A DNA stretch of 12,230 bases from Lachnospiraceae bacterium UBA4380 (GTDB lineage Bacteria > Bacillota > Clostridia > Lachnospirales > Lachnospiraceae). The stretch is taken from contig DGRU01000064.1 in assembly GCA_002390025.1 (NCBI GenBank), positions 1 through 12,230 on the forward strand. Reading direction: 5' to 3'. Under the pieces are notes generated by a model. That model did no database searches and had not been told where the DNA came from. It worked only from the letters and a program-made list of their open reading frames with translations. Shown here piece by piece: positions 1 through 6,357 of this stretch. The translations under genes and the position numbers were made by a program. Within the stretch, counting starts at the first letter, position 1; each line of letters begins with the position of its first letter.

Positions 1-857
1 CCTTTCAGAGAACAGGGCCTGAGGATCCGGCAGCAGATCAATGGAAAGACTGCATGCAGGGCATTCCCCGGGGACTGGATATAACCATCTCTGTCCCTCA
101 GGGAAAGGAGCTGGCTGCAAAGACCTTTAACCCAAAACTCGGGATCGAGGGCGGTATCTCTATCCTGGGAACCAGCGGAATCGTGGAGCCCATGAGCGAC
201 CAGGCCCTGCTGGATACCATCCGGGTGGAGATCCGGGTCCGGAAGGAGGAGGGACTGACGATCCTTCCCGCGGCGCCGGGCAATTACGGCAAGAACTTTT
301 TTCTGGAAAAATACGGCTTTTCCCTGGACACGGCGGTGACCGCCTCCAACTTTATTTACGACACAGTCAAGATGGCAGCGGACGCAGGATTTACAAAAAT
401 GCTCTTCGTGGGCCACATAGGAAAACTGGTCAAAGTGGCCGGCGGCATTCGAAACACCCATTCGCAGTACGGCGATCACCGCATGGAGATCCTGACGGAG
501 ATTGCGGAGAGCATTCTTTTGAATGACGAAAAAGGACAAAAATCCGATAAGGACGGGACGATTCCGGCAGAGTCCCTGGAAAGCGTTCGCCGCAGAGAGG
601 AGCTCGCCGGGAGCCTGCGCACTGCACTTGCGGACTGTGTGATGACCGATGAGGCAATCCGCATCCTGAAGGGATACGGCATAGCAGAGGAGGTCCTCCG
701 GGAAATGACTCGGCGGATCCAGGCGGTCATGCAGGAATGGGCGCAGGGGAAAATGCAGGTCGAAGTCGTTGTTTTTTCAAATGTTCACGGAGAACTTGGC
801 AGAACAGACAATGCGCCGGAATATATGCGCATTCTGCAGGAACAGATTTCCGAATAA
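1..857 (+). CDS. cbiD: Cobalt-precorrin-5B C1-methyltransferase CbiD, 5'-truncated by window edge
   Basis: CbiD transfers a methyl group from S-adenosylmethionine to C1 of cobalt-precorrin-5B, giving cobalt-precorrin-6A, in the anaerobic cobalamin pathway in the cytoplasm. The reading frame is already open at base 3, so the start lies outside the window and the ATG at 54 is an internal Met, not the start. 284 residues are visible, ending at TAA 855-857; the family is usually about 360-380 residues, so roughly the first 80-100 are missing. Recognition rests on the conserved CbiD core: the stretch RGLDITISVPQGKELAAKTF, then NPKLGIEGGISILGTSGIVEPM, then the MLFVGHIGKLVKVAGG region. No frameshift is seen. 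The stop is followed after 15 bases by cbiF, so the two are almost certainly cotranscribed. Family assignment is firm; activity is inferred. Confidence 0.95.
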   Translation, partial: FQRTGPEDPAADQWKDCMQGIPRGLDITISVPQGKELAAKTFNPKLGIEGGISILGTSGIVEPMSDQALLDTIRVEIRVRKEEGLTILPAAPGNYGKNFFLEKYGFSLDTAVTASNFIYDTVKMAADAGFTKMLFVGHIGKLVKVAGGIRNTHSQYGDHRMEILTEIAESILLNDEKGQKSDKDGTIPAESLESVRRREELAGSLRTALADCVMTDEAIRILKGYGIAEEVLREMTRRIQAVMQEWAQGKMQVEVVVFSNVHGELGRTDNAPEYMRILQEQISE

Positions 858-872
858 AGAGAGGTAGATGTA

Positions 873-1631
873 ATGGTCCATTTTGTGGGAGCGGGATCCG
901 GCGCGCCGGACCTGATCACAGTGCGCGGGCAGAGGCTGCTCGCGGAGGCGGATGTCATTATTTACGCGGGTTCGCTGGTGAACCCGGCTCTTTTAGAATA
1001 TAAAAAAGACAGCTGCCGCGTGTACGACAGCGCGAAGATGACACTGGAGCAGGTGACGGAGGTCATGCGCCAGGCGGAGAAGGAAGGCCTCACGACAGTG
1101 CGGCTGCACACCGGAGATCCCTGCATTTACGGCGCGACCCGTGAGCAGATGGACATCCTGGAGAGGGAAGGAATCAGGTACGATTCCACGCCCGGCGTGA
1201 GTGCCTTCTGCGGCGCGGCTTCCGCCCTGGATATGGAATACACCCTGCCCGGCATTTCCCAGAGCGTGATCATCACCCGCATGGCAGGCCGCACTCCCAT
1301 GCCGGAAAAGGAATCCATTGAATCCTTTGCGGCGCACGGTGCGACCATGGTGATCTTTCTGAGTACAGGCATGCTGGAAAAGCTCAGCGGCCGTCTGATC
1401 GCGGGCGGTTACGCACCGGACACGCCGGCAGCCATTGTCTACAAGGCGACCTGGCCGGATGAGAAAAAATATATCTGCAGGGTGGATACCCTGGCGCAGA
1501 CCGCTGCGGAGCACGGAATCACCAAAACAGCCCTCATCATTGTCGGCGGCGCCGTCGCCCAGAGCGGCTACGAGCGCTCAAAGCTTTACGACCCGGGATT
1601 CACGACAGAATTCAGGGAGGCCTCGGAATAA
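873..1631 (+). CDS. cbiF: Cobalt-precorrin-4 C11-methyltransferase CbiF
   Basis: CbiF methylates C11 of cobalt-precorrin-4 to cobalt-precorrin-5A using S-adenosylmethionine. It is a 252-residue protein of the tetrapyrrole methylase family, at the usual family length. Visible motifs are the N-terminal glycine-rich loop GAGSGAPDLIT (residues 6-16), the SAM-site segment HTGDPCIYGA (about 79-88), the PGVSAFCGAASAL segment and the downstream MAGRTPMPEKESI stretch, which distinguishes CbiF/CobM from the other methylases of the pathway. The start at 873 is supported by GAGG at 861-864, eight bases upstream. It follows cbiD after 15 bases. The product is the substrate of CbiG, encoded at 6358-7878, and CbiG's product is the substrate of CbiD next door. 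Nothing is missing or broken. Confidence 0.96.
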   Translation: MVHFVGAGSGAPDLITVRGQRLLAEADVIIYAGSLVNPALLEYKKDSCRVYDSAKMTLEQVTEVMRQAEKEGLTTVRLHTGDPCIYGATREQMDILEREGIRYDSTPGVSAFCGAASALDMEYTLPGISQSVIITRMAGRTPMPEKESIESFAAHGATMVIFLSTGMLEKLSGRLIAGGYAPDTPAAIVYKATWPDEKKYICRVDTLAQTAAEHGITKTALIIVGGAVAQSGYERSKLYDPGFTTEFREASE

Positions 1632-1636
1632 AGAGC

Positions 1637-1693
1637 CGCACGAAATAAAGAAGCATACAACAAAAAGGTTCGCACGAATTCGCACGAAATAAA
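1637..1693 (+). repeat. Short direct repeats in the cbiF-cbiH spacer
   Basis: The 150-base gap between cbiF and cbiH holds CGCACGAAATAAA twice (1637-1649 and 1681-1693). Between them, TTCGCACGAA occurs as a perfect tandem pair (1669-1678 and 1679-1688). The rest of the spacer to 1781 shows no convincing terminator or promoter, and the ribosome binding site of cbiH (GGGAGAG) lies at its end. The function is unknown; local duplication during replication is the simplest origin. Confidence 0.6.
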
Positions 1694-1781
1694 AATACTG
1701 CACTTAACAAAGCTTCGTACCGGGCTCTCAGGAGCTTGCATTACACCGGGAAGATCGGGATGTTCGGAAAGGGAGAGATCA

Positions 1782-2561
1782 ATGGGCACTGACAGCAGAA
1801 AAGGAAAGATCACAGTGGTCGGTATGGGCCCCGGCGCCATCGACCAGATGACCTTCGAGGCCTACCACGCGATTGAAAACTGCGATGTGATCGCCGGATA
1901 CCATGTCTATGTGGACCTGGTGAAGGACCGGTTCCCGGATAAAAAAATCATCACCACTACCATGCGCCGGGAGGAGGAGCGCTGCATCCTGGCCCTGCAG
2001 GAGGCAGAGACCGGCGCGGATGTCGCCTTTATCTGCAGCGGCGACGCGGGTGTCTACGGCATGGCGGGACTGATCTACGAGACAGCCCGGGACTATCCCG
2101 ATGTGGAAATCCGGGTGATTCCGGGAGTTACGGCGGCTCTGAGCGGCGCGGCCCGTTTAGGCGCGCCCCTGATCCATGACTTTGCCCTCATCAGCCTGAG
2201 CGATCTGATGACCCGCTGGGAGAAAATTGAGAAGCGCCTTCGCATGGCGGCGGAGGGCGATTTTGCCATTGTCCTCTACAATCCCTCCAGCAGAAAGCGG
2301 GCGGATTATCTGCAGAAGGCCTGCGATATTCTGCTGGAAACACTTTCCCCCGACCAGATCTGCGGCACAGTGCGCAACATCGGACGTGACGGTGAAGAAA
2401 CCCATATTTACACACTGGCGGAACTTCGCGATGTCCGGGTGGATATGTTTACCACCGTCTTTATCGGCAACAGTTCGACAAAGCGCATCGGCGGCCATAT
2501 GGTGACGCCCCGGGGATATGCAAGGGAGCGTCTTGCGGCGGAGGCAGATGCCAAAGCCTGA
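1782..2561 (+). CDS. cbiH: Cobalt-factor III C17-methyltransferase (ring contraction) CbiH
   Basis: CbiH methylates C17 of cobalt-factor III and drives the ring contraction that gives cobalt-precorrin-4, the substrate of CbiF. The protein is 259 residues, close to the usual CbiH/CobJ length without extra domains. Tetrapyrrole methylase motifs are visible: GMGPG at residues 14-18, SGDAGVYG at 86-93, then IPGVTAALSGAARLGAPLIHDF, and LYNPSSRKR in the C-terminal half, all typical of CbiH. The ATG at 1782 is preceded by a GGGAGAG ribosome binding site. The N-terminal MGTDSRKGK is a short polar extension before the first strand. It lies 150 bases after cbiF and 206 bases before the cbiJET start; both gaps contain tandem repeats, which is unusual for a tight operon. 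Confidence 0.96.
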   Translation: MGTDSRKGKITVVGMGPGAIDQMTFEAYHAIENCDVIAGYHVYVDLVKDRFPDKKIITTTMRREEERCILALQEAETGADVAFICSGDAGVYGMAGLIYETARDYPDVEIRVIPGVTAALSGAARLGAPLIHDFALISLSDLMTRWEKIEKRLRMAAEGDFAIVLYNPSSRKRADYLQKACDILLETLSPDQICGTVRNIGRDGEETHIYTLAELRDVRVDMFTTVFIGNSSTKRIGGHMVTPRGYARERLAAEADAKA

Positions 2562-2710
2562 AACACAAATTCTGAAAGAAAACAGGAAAATCTGAAAGAA
2601 AACAGGAAAATCTGAAAGGAACAGAGACGCTTAAAGAAACAGGAACTCTGAAACGAGAACAGAGATTCTGAAGCAAAACAGAAGACCTGAAACGAAAAAC
2701 CCTGAAACAG
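2558..2710 (+). repeat. Purine-rich ~20-bp imperfect tandem repeats in the cbiH-cbiJET spacer
   Basis: Units beginning CTGAAA (or near variants) start at 2558, 2572, 2592, 2612, 2632 (degenerate, TTAAAG), 2648, 2668, 2688 and 2702, so the period is mostly 20 bases with 14- and 16-base shorter steps. The units at 2571-2590 and 2591-2610 are identical; the others drift. The first CTGAAA overlaps the cbiH stop codon. The plus strand is strongly purine-rich and poor in T. The tract fills most of the 206 bases before cbiJET. No terminator or clear promoter is seen. Confidence 0.8.
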
Positions 2711-2748
2711 ATGTTAAAGCGTAGAACTAAAGATTGTACATCATTTTT

Positions 2749-2756
2749 GGAAGGTG
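2749..2756 (+). promoter_or_regulatory. Ribosome binding site favouring the 2768 start of cbiJET
   Basis: GGAAGGTG at 2749-2756 is the only good Shine-Dalgarno match before the first CbiJ strand. It lies 11 bases before ATG 2768, somewhat long but usable. The upstream in-frame ATG at 2711 has only a weak CCTGAAACAG leader and lies at the end of the repeat tract; it would add 19 residues not typical of CbiJ. Confidence 0.6.
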
Positions 2757-2767
2757 CGTTTGGACAG

Positions 2768-4906
2768 ATGAAATCAGAGAGCGGAAAGATTTTGATTTTC
2801 GGCGGTACAACTGAGGGAAGGACAGTTGCGGAGCGCCTGCTCGCCGAGGGCGTACCATGTACTGTCTGTGTGGCGACACAGTACGGGGAGGAGGTCCTGC
2901 AGCCCCATCCCCTGATGACGGTCCATTCAGGAAGACTGGACCGCGTCGGCATGACACAGATGATGCTGGAGGGACATTTTTCCTGCGTGATCGACGCGAC
3001 GCATCCCCATGCACAGCTTGTGTCCGGGGAGATCCGGGCAGCCTGTGAGCAGACAGGGCTCACCTGCCTGCGTCTGCAGAGAGAGGATGCGGATGCACAG
3101 AGTGACGGCAGCGGAACAGCCGTTGCAGATTCAAATGATCTATCCTGTGTCTATGTCAACGATGTGGAAGAGGCAGGTGCTTTCCTTTCCTCCCGTCCCG
3201 GCCGCATTCTGGTGACGACAGGCAGTAAGGAACTTGTCCGCTTTACCCGGGCACTGGGCGATCCCTCCAGGATCACAGCCCGCGTACTTCCCGCACAGGA
3301 GAGCCTTCATGCCTGCGCCGAGGCAGGTCTTGCAGGAAAGCAGATTTTTGCCATGCAGGGCCCCTTCGGAACAGATATGAACTGTGCCCTGATCCGCCAT
3401 GCCGAAGCCTCCTGGCTTCTGACCAAACAGACCGGTGCTGCAGGGGGCTATCCCGAGAAAATCGAAGCTGTCAGAAAGTGCGGCATCCGCGCGGTGGTGG
3501 TCCGCACCCCTTCGACAGAAAATGAGTCACGGGAGACGGCCTTGATTAGCGGGCTGGAGCGCACGATTGAGAAAGCCCTGCAGTATGCCGGCATTGGGCA
3601 GCAGAGGGCAGGAGTCCTGTCCCTGGTCGGCGTCGGTGTCGGCGCGCAGGCGGCCGGAACCCAGCAGGCGCAGGAAGCAATCGCCTCGGCCCAGGTCCTT
3701 TTCGGCGCAAAGAGCGTTCTGGATAATCTGACGAAAACCTGGCAACAGGCGGCTGGCAGGAAGGTCATAGCCAATTATGACAGCGGCTCGATCCTGGCCT
3801 ATCTGGAGGAACATCCGGAGGTGAGGAATGCGGCAGTTGCCTATTCCGGAGACAGCGGCTTTTACAGCGGTGCCTCCTCCATGCTGGCCAAACTGAAAAA
3901 GGAAGAGACCTTCAAAGAGAACTTTGAAGTGAGAGTGATCTGCGGCATTTCCAGTGTCTCCTGGTTCGCGGCGCGGGCGGGGATTCCCTGGCAGGACTGG
4001 AAGATACTCAGTTCCCACGGACGCTTCTGCAACGTGACCGGTCAGGTCCGCAGGAACCGCGAATGCTTCCTGCTGGTGGCCAATGCAGCTGACCTGCGCC
4101 AGACAGGCGCCCTGCTGGCCAGAGCGCAGGAGCAGGGAACCCTGGGGAAACTGCAGCTGATCTATGGCTATGAATTATCCCGCGCGGGAGAGGAGATCTG
4201 CCCCTGCACACCGCAGGATCTGATCGAGATCACACGGGAAGGTCTCTATGTCCTGTATATCCGCCACGATGACGCGGAAAAAGTCCCCGTCCTGCCGGGA
4301 ATGCCGGACACGGCCTTTATCCGGGGAAAAGCACCGATGACTTCCTCGGAGATCCGCACCCTCTCCCTGTGCCGCCTGGGACTGACGGCAAAATCGGTCG
4401 TCTGGGATGTGGGCGCCGGCACCGGCTCGGTGAGCATAGAGGCCGCCCTCGCCTGTCCGGAGGCCAAGATCTGGTCGATCGAGTGCAAAAAAGATGCCCT
4501 GGCTCTCCTTGCGGAAAACAGGGCAAAATACAGTCTTCAGAATATGTCGATCATTGAGGGACACGCACCGGAGGCGCTGATTGAACTGCCGGTTCCGACC
4601 CATGTCTTTATCGGCGGCAGCGGCGGCGAGATCGGAAGCATTTTGGATTTTGTTCTCGCGCGCAACTCGAGAGCAAAAGTGGTGGTCAACTGCATTACAT
4701 CGGAGACCCTGGCGGCTCTGCACGCAGCGCTGGAGCGCCTGCCCATCCGCGACCTGCAGTGCACACAGGTCATGGTAAACAGGGAGGAAGTCCTGGGAAC
4801 CTACCACTATCTGCGTGCCGGAAATCCGGTCTTTATCATCTCCTTCCAGGGAGAAGGAAAAACGCAGTGTGAATTCGGCAGGCAGAAGTCCTTACGGGGA
4901 TTGTGA
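2768..4906 (+). CDS. cbiJET: Trifunctional CbiJ-CbiE-CbiT fusion (reductase, C5- and C15-methyltransferases)
   Basis: One 712-residue chain, counted from ATG 2768, carries three pathway enzymes. Residues ~5-262 are CbiJ, the cobalt-precorrin-6A reductase: GGTTEGR at 12-18, the IDATHPHAQ segment, VTTGSKEL, and GGYPEKIEA near the end. Residues ~280-505 are CbiE, the C5-methyltransferase: LVGVGVG loop, YSGDSGFYSGAS, CGISSVSWFAARAGIPWQDW and SSHGR. Residues ~508-705 are CbiT, the C15-methyltransferase and C12-acetate decarboxylase: class I SAM motif DVGAGTGSVSIEAA from residue 547, and FIGGSGGE. CbiET (CobL-like) fusions are common; adding CbiJ at the N-terminus is less so. In Salmonella-type order the steps are CbiJ, CbiT, CbiE, so the three domains perform consecutive reactions and could pass intermediates between them. 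A polar, low-complexity insert (DADAQSDGSG and following) interrupts CbiJ. A longer form from ATG 2711 is possible but less likely. Confidence 0.94.
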   Translation: MKSESGKILIFGGTTEGRTVAERLLAEGVPCTVCVATQYGEEVLQPHPLMTVHSGRLDRVGMTQMMLEGHFSCVIDATHPHAQLVSGEIRAACEQTGLTCLRLQREDADAQSDGSGTAVADSNDLSCVYVNDVEEAGAFLSSRPGRILVTTGSKELVRFTRALGDPSRITARVLPAQESLHACAEAGLAGKQIFAMQGPFGTDMNCALIRHAEASWLLTKQTGAAGGYPEKIEAVRKCGIRAVVVRTPSTENESRETALISGLERTIEKALQYAGIGQQRAGVLSLVGVGVGAQAAGTQQAQEAIASAQVLFGAKSVLDNLTKTWQQAAGRKVIANYDSGSILAYLEEHPEVRNAAVAYSGDSGFYSGASSMLAKLKKEETFKENFEVRVICGISSVSWFAARAGIPWQDWKILSSHGRFCNVTGQVRRNRECFLLVANAADLRQTGALLARAQEQGTLGKLQLIYGYELSRAGEEICPCTPQDLIEITREGLYVLYIRHDDAEKVPVLPGMPDTAFIRGKAPMTSSEIRTLSLCRLGLTAKSVVWDVGAGTGSVSIEAALACPEAKIWSIECKKDALALLAENRAKYSLQNMSIIEGHAPEALIELPVPTHVFIGGSGGEIGSILDFVLARNSRAKVVVNCITSETLAALHAALERLPIRDLQCTQVMVNREEVLGTYHYLRAGNPVFIISFQGEGKTQCEFGRQKSLRGL

Positions 4907-4927
4907 GCAGTCTCTCCGCCGATCACA

Positions 4928-4989
4928 CAAACTCTTTTTGGCCATTGCAAACTCTTTTTAGCCAATGGCAGACTCTTTTTGGCAATTTA
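4928..4989 (+). repeat. Three ~20-bp tandem repeats in the cbiJET-cobD spacer
   Basis: Three units of the form CARACTCTTTTTRGC plus a short variable tail lie head to tail at 4928-4947, 4948-4968 and 4969-4989; all contain ACTCTTTTT. In addition GCCATTG (4941-4947) can pair with CAATGGC (4963-4969), 7 bp with a 15-base loop, followed by CTCTTTTT at 4973-4980. This resembles a weak intrinsic terminator, but the U tract is displaced by a few bases and the T run recurs in every unit. After it, TTTACA (4986-4991) and TACATA (5008-5013), 16 bases apart, are a poor promoter candidate for cobD. Confidence 0.7.
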
Positions 4990-5028
4990 CAAACAGTGGT
5001 ATTTTAGTACATAGAAAGAACTTCGCAT

Positions 5029-6087
5029 ATGCTTCACGGAGGAGAGATTTATAACAGCATAGACGTGAAATATGATTTTTCGGTCAATATCAACCCGCTG
5101 GGAATCCCGGAAAATGTTTTCAGAAGCCTCCGGGAGAAGCTCTCTCTTCTGACACAGTACCCGGATCAGGAGTGCAGAGATCTTCGCCTTGCACTCGAAA
5201 AATACACCGGCGTCCCGGCCGGGCAGATCCTGTGCGGGAACGGCGCGTCCGAACTGATCGAAGCCGCGGTGCGGGGGCTGCATGCAGGGAAGATCCTCCT
5301 TACAGCGCCTTCCTTCTCGGGCTACAGACATGCAGCGGAGTCCAATGGCTGTCAAATCCTCTACCACCATCTGCGCAGGCAGGAAAACTTTGCCCTGACA
5401 GACAGATACCTGGAGGACCTGGCGCAGAAACCCGATCTGGCAATCCTCTGCTCGCCCTCGAATCCCATCGGAGACCGGATCGCCCCGGACCTGCTGCTTC
5501 GGATCGCCGAAGCCTGCGAGAGGCAGGGCACCTGGCTCATGGTGGACGAGTGCTTCCTCGGCTTTCTGCCGGATGAGGACCGGTGCACCATGCGCAGGTT
5601 TCTGCTGCCCTCGGCCGCATCTCAGCGATTTCAGCGTCTTCTGGTCCTGGACGCCTTTACCAAGCGTTTCGCCATGCCGGGCATCCGCCTGGGATATCTG
5701 ATGGCAGAAAACCCTGAGATTCTTGCGTTGATCCACGCCCAACAGCCGGAGTGGAGCGTATCCATCCCCGCACAGACGGCGGGGCTGGCTGCTCTGGAAA
5801 CCGGCCCGGAATATATGGAGAAGGCCCGTGCGCTTGTCGCATCGGAGCGGAAAAAGATGACCGCAGCTCTGGAAAAACTCGGATGCAGAGTATTTCCGGG
5901 AGAGGCAAATTATATCTTTTTTTCCTGCCCAAAAGAACTGTATGAGCCTCTTCTGCAGAGAGGCATCCTGATCCGTCGCTGCGACAACTATCCGGGACTT
6001 GAGAAGGGCGATTACCGCGCCGCCGTCCTGCGCCCGGAAGAAAACCGGGTGCTGGCAGAGGCACTGGAGGAGATCATAGCTTCCTGA
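5029..6087 (+). CDS. cobD: L-threonine-O-3-phosphate decarboxylase CobD (PLP-dependent)
   Basis: CobD decarboxylates L-threonine O-3-phosphate to (R)-1-amino-2-propanol O-2-phosphate, the linker that CbiB attaches to cobyric acid when building the nucleotide loop. The 352-residue protein has the class I/II aminotransferase fold. Visible features are the N-terminal HGGEIY and FSVNINPLGIP typical of CobD, GNGASELIEA, SPSNPIGD, the cofactor aspartate D173 in MVDECFLGF, and the expected PLP lysine K212 in FTKRFAMPGIRLGY. It resembles histidinol-phosphate aminotransferase, but the HGG start and the cobalamin context favour CobD. ATG 5029 matches the family N-terminus exactly; its ribosome binding site is weak (AGAAAGAA, 5013-5020), while a better GGAGG lies just inside the gene. 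Low translation is possible. It is separated from cbiJET by 122 bases of repeats and from cbiG by 270. Confidence 0.92.
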   Translation: MLHGGEIYNSIDVKYDFSVNINPLGIPENVFRSLREKLSLLTQYPDQECRDLRLALEKYTGVPAGQILCGNGASELIEAAVRGLHAGKILLTAPSFSGYRHAAESNGCQILYHHLRRQENFALTDRYLEDLAQKPDLAILCSPSNPIGDRIAPDLLLRIAEACERQGTWLMVDECFLGFLPDEDRCTMRRFLLPSAASQRFQRLLVLDAFTKRFAMPGIRLGYLMAENPEILALIHAQQPEWSVSIPAQTAGLAALETGPEYMEKARALVASERKKMTAALEKLGCRVFPGEANYIFFSCPKELYEPLLQRGILIRRCDNYPGLEKGDYRAAVLRPEENRVLAEALEEIIAS

Positions 6088-6113
6088 AAAGCCGGAGAAT
6101 GAGAGGTTTTCAG
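6084..6113 (+). other. Stem-loop overlapping the cobD stop codon
   Basis: CTGAAAA (6084-6090), which contains the cobD TGA stop, is a perfect inverted match to TTTTCAG (6107-6113). CC and GG just inside extend the stem with one bulged G. A second GC-rich hairpin follows at once (CTGCCC 6115-6120 with GGGCGG 6128-6133, one G-U pair). Neither is followed by a T run, so neither looks like an intrinsic terminator; mRNA 3'-end protection or segmental stability is an inference. Confidence 0.4.
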
Positions 6114-6129
6114 CCTGCCCCGGAAGCGG

Positions 6130-6300
6130 GCGGTGATACCGGAAAAACAGTAAGTGAGACTGAAAGAATGCAGTAATACCGGTAAAACAGAAGACTGGAA
6201 GAACGCAGTGATACCGGAAAAACAGTAAGACTGAAAGAACGCTGTGATTCCCGAAAAGAGCAGTAATACTGGAAAAAAGCTGTGATATCGGAAGAGGAAG
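6130..6300 (+). repeat. ~36-bp tandem repeats with half-units in the cobD-cbiG spacer
   Basis: Most of the 270-base gap before cbiG is an imperfect tandem array. Long units start at 6130, 6170 and 6205 (40, 35 and 36 bases): each opens with GCRGTRATACCGG, goes on to AAAACAG and ends in CTGRAAGAA. Half-units of about 19-22 bases follow at 6241, 6260 and 6279 with the same GCWGTRAT opening. From 6301 to 6340 the sequence stays A- and purine-rich without a clear period, leading to the strong cbiG ribosome binding site GAAGGAG at 6344-6350. Confidence 0.8.
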
Positions 6301-6357
6301 GAAACGAAAAACCGCTTCGAAAAAAGACACCGAAAACGAAAGCGAAGGAGTAGACAG

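Noticed and set aside
54..56. ATG at 54 as the start of cbiD
   Set aside because: The frame is open to the left edge and the conserved CbiD core begins immediately, so about a quarter of the protein lies upstream of the window.
1721..1745. Possible hairpin or terminator in the cbiF-cbiH spacer around GCTCTCAGGAGC
   Set aside because: Only four Watson-Crick pairs, with G-U extensions and no T run; it is likely chance.
2558..2710. CRISPR array in the repeat-containing spacers
   Set aside because: The units are imperfect, directly abutting and about 20 bases long, with no unique spacers between conserved repeats and no cas genes.
2711..2713. ATG at 2711 as the start of cbiJET
   Set aside because: It has no good ribosome binding site, lies at the edge of the repeat tract, and adds 19 residues that do not look like a CbiJ N-terminus; ATG 2768 with GGAAGGTG upstream is better.
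2461..3063. A 200-codon minus-strand frame over the cbiH end, repeat spacer and cbiJ start
   Set aside because: Its middle is repeat-derived low-complexity sequence (Phe/Ser/Arg/Val-rich) and its ends are shadows of known genes; there is no convincing ribosome binding site or domain.
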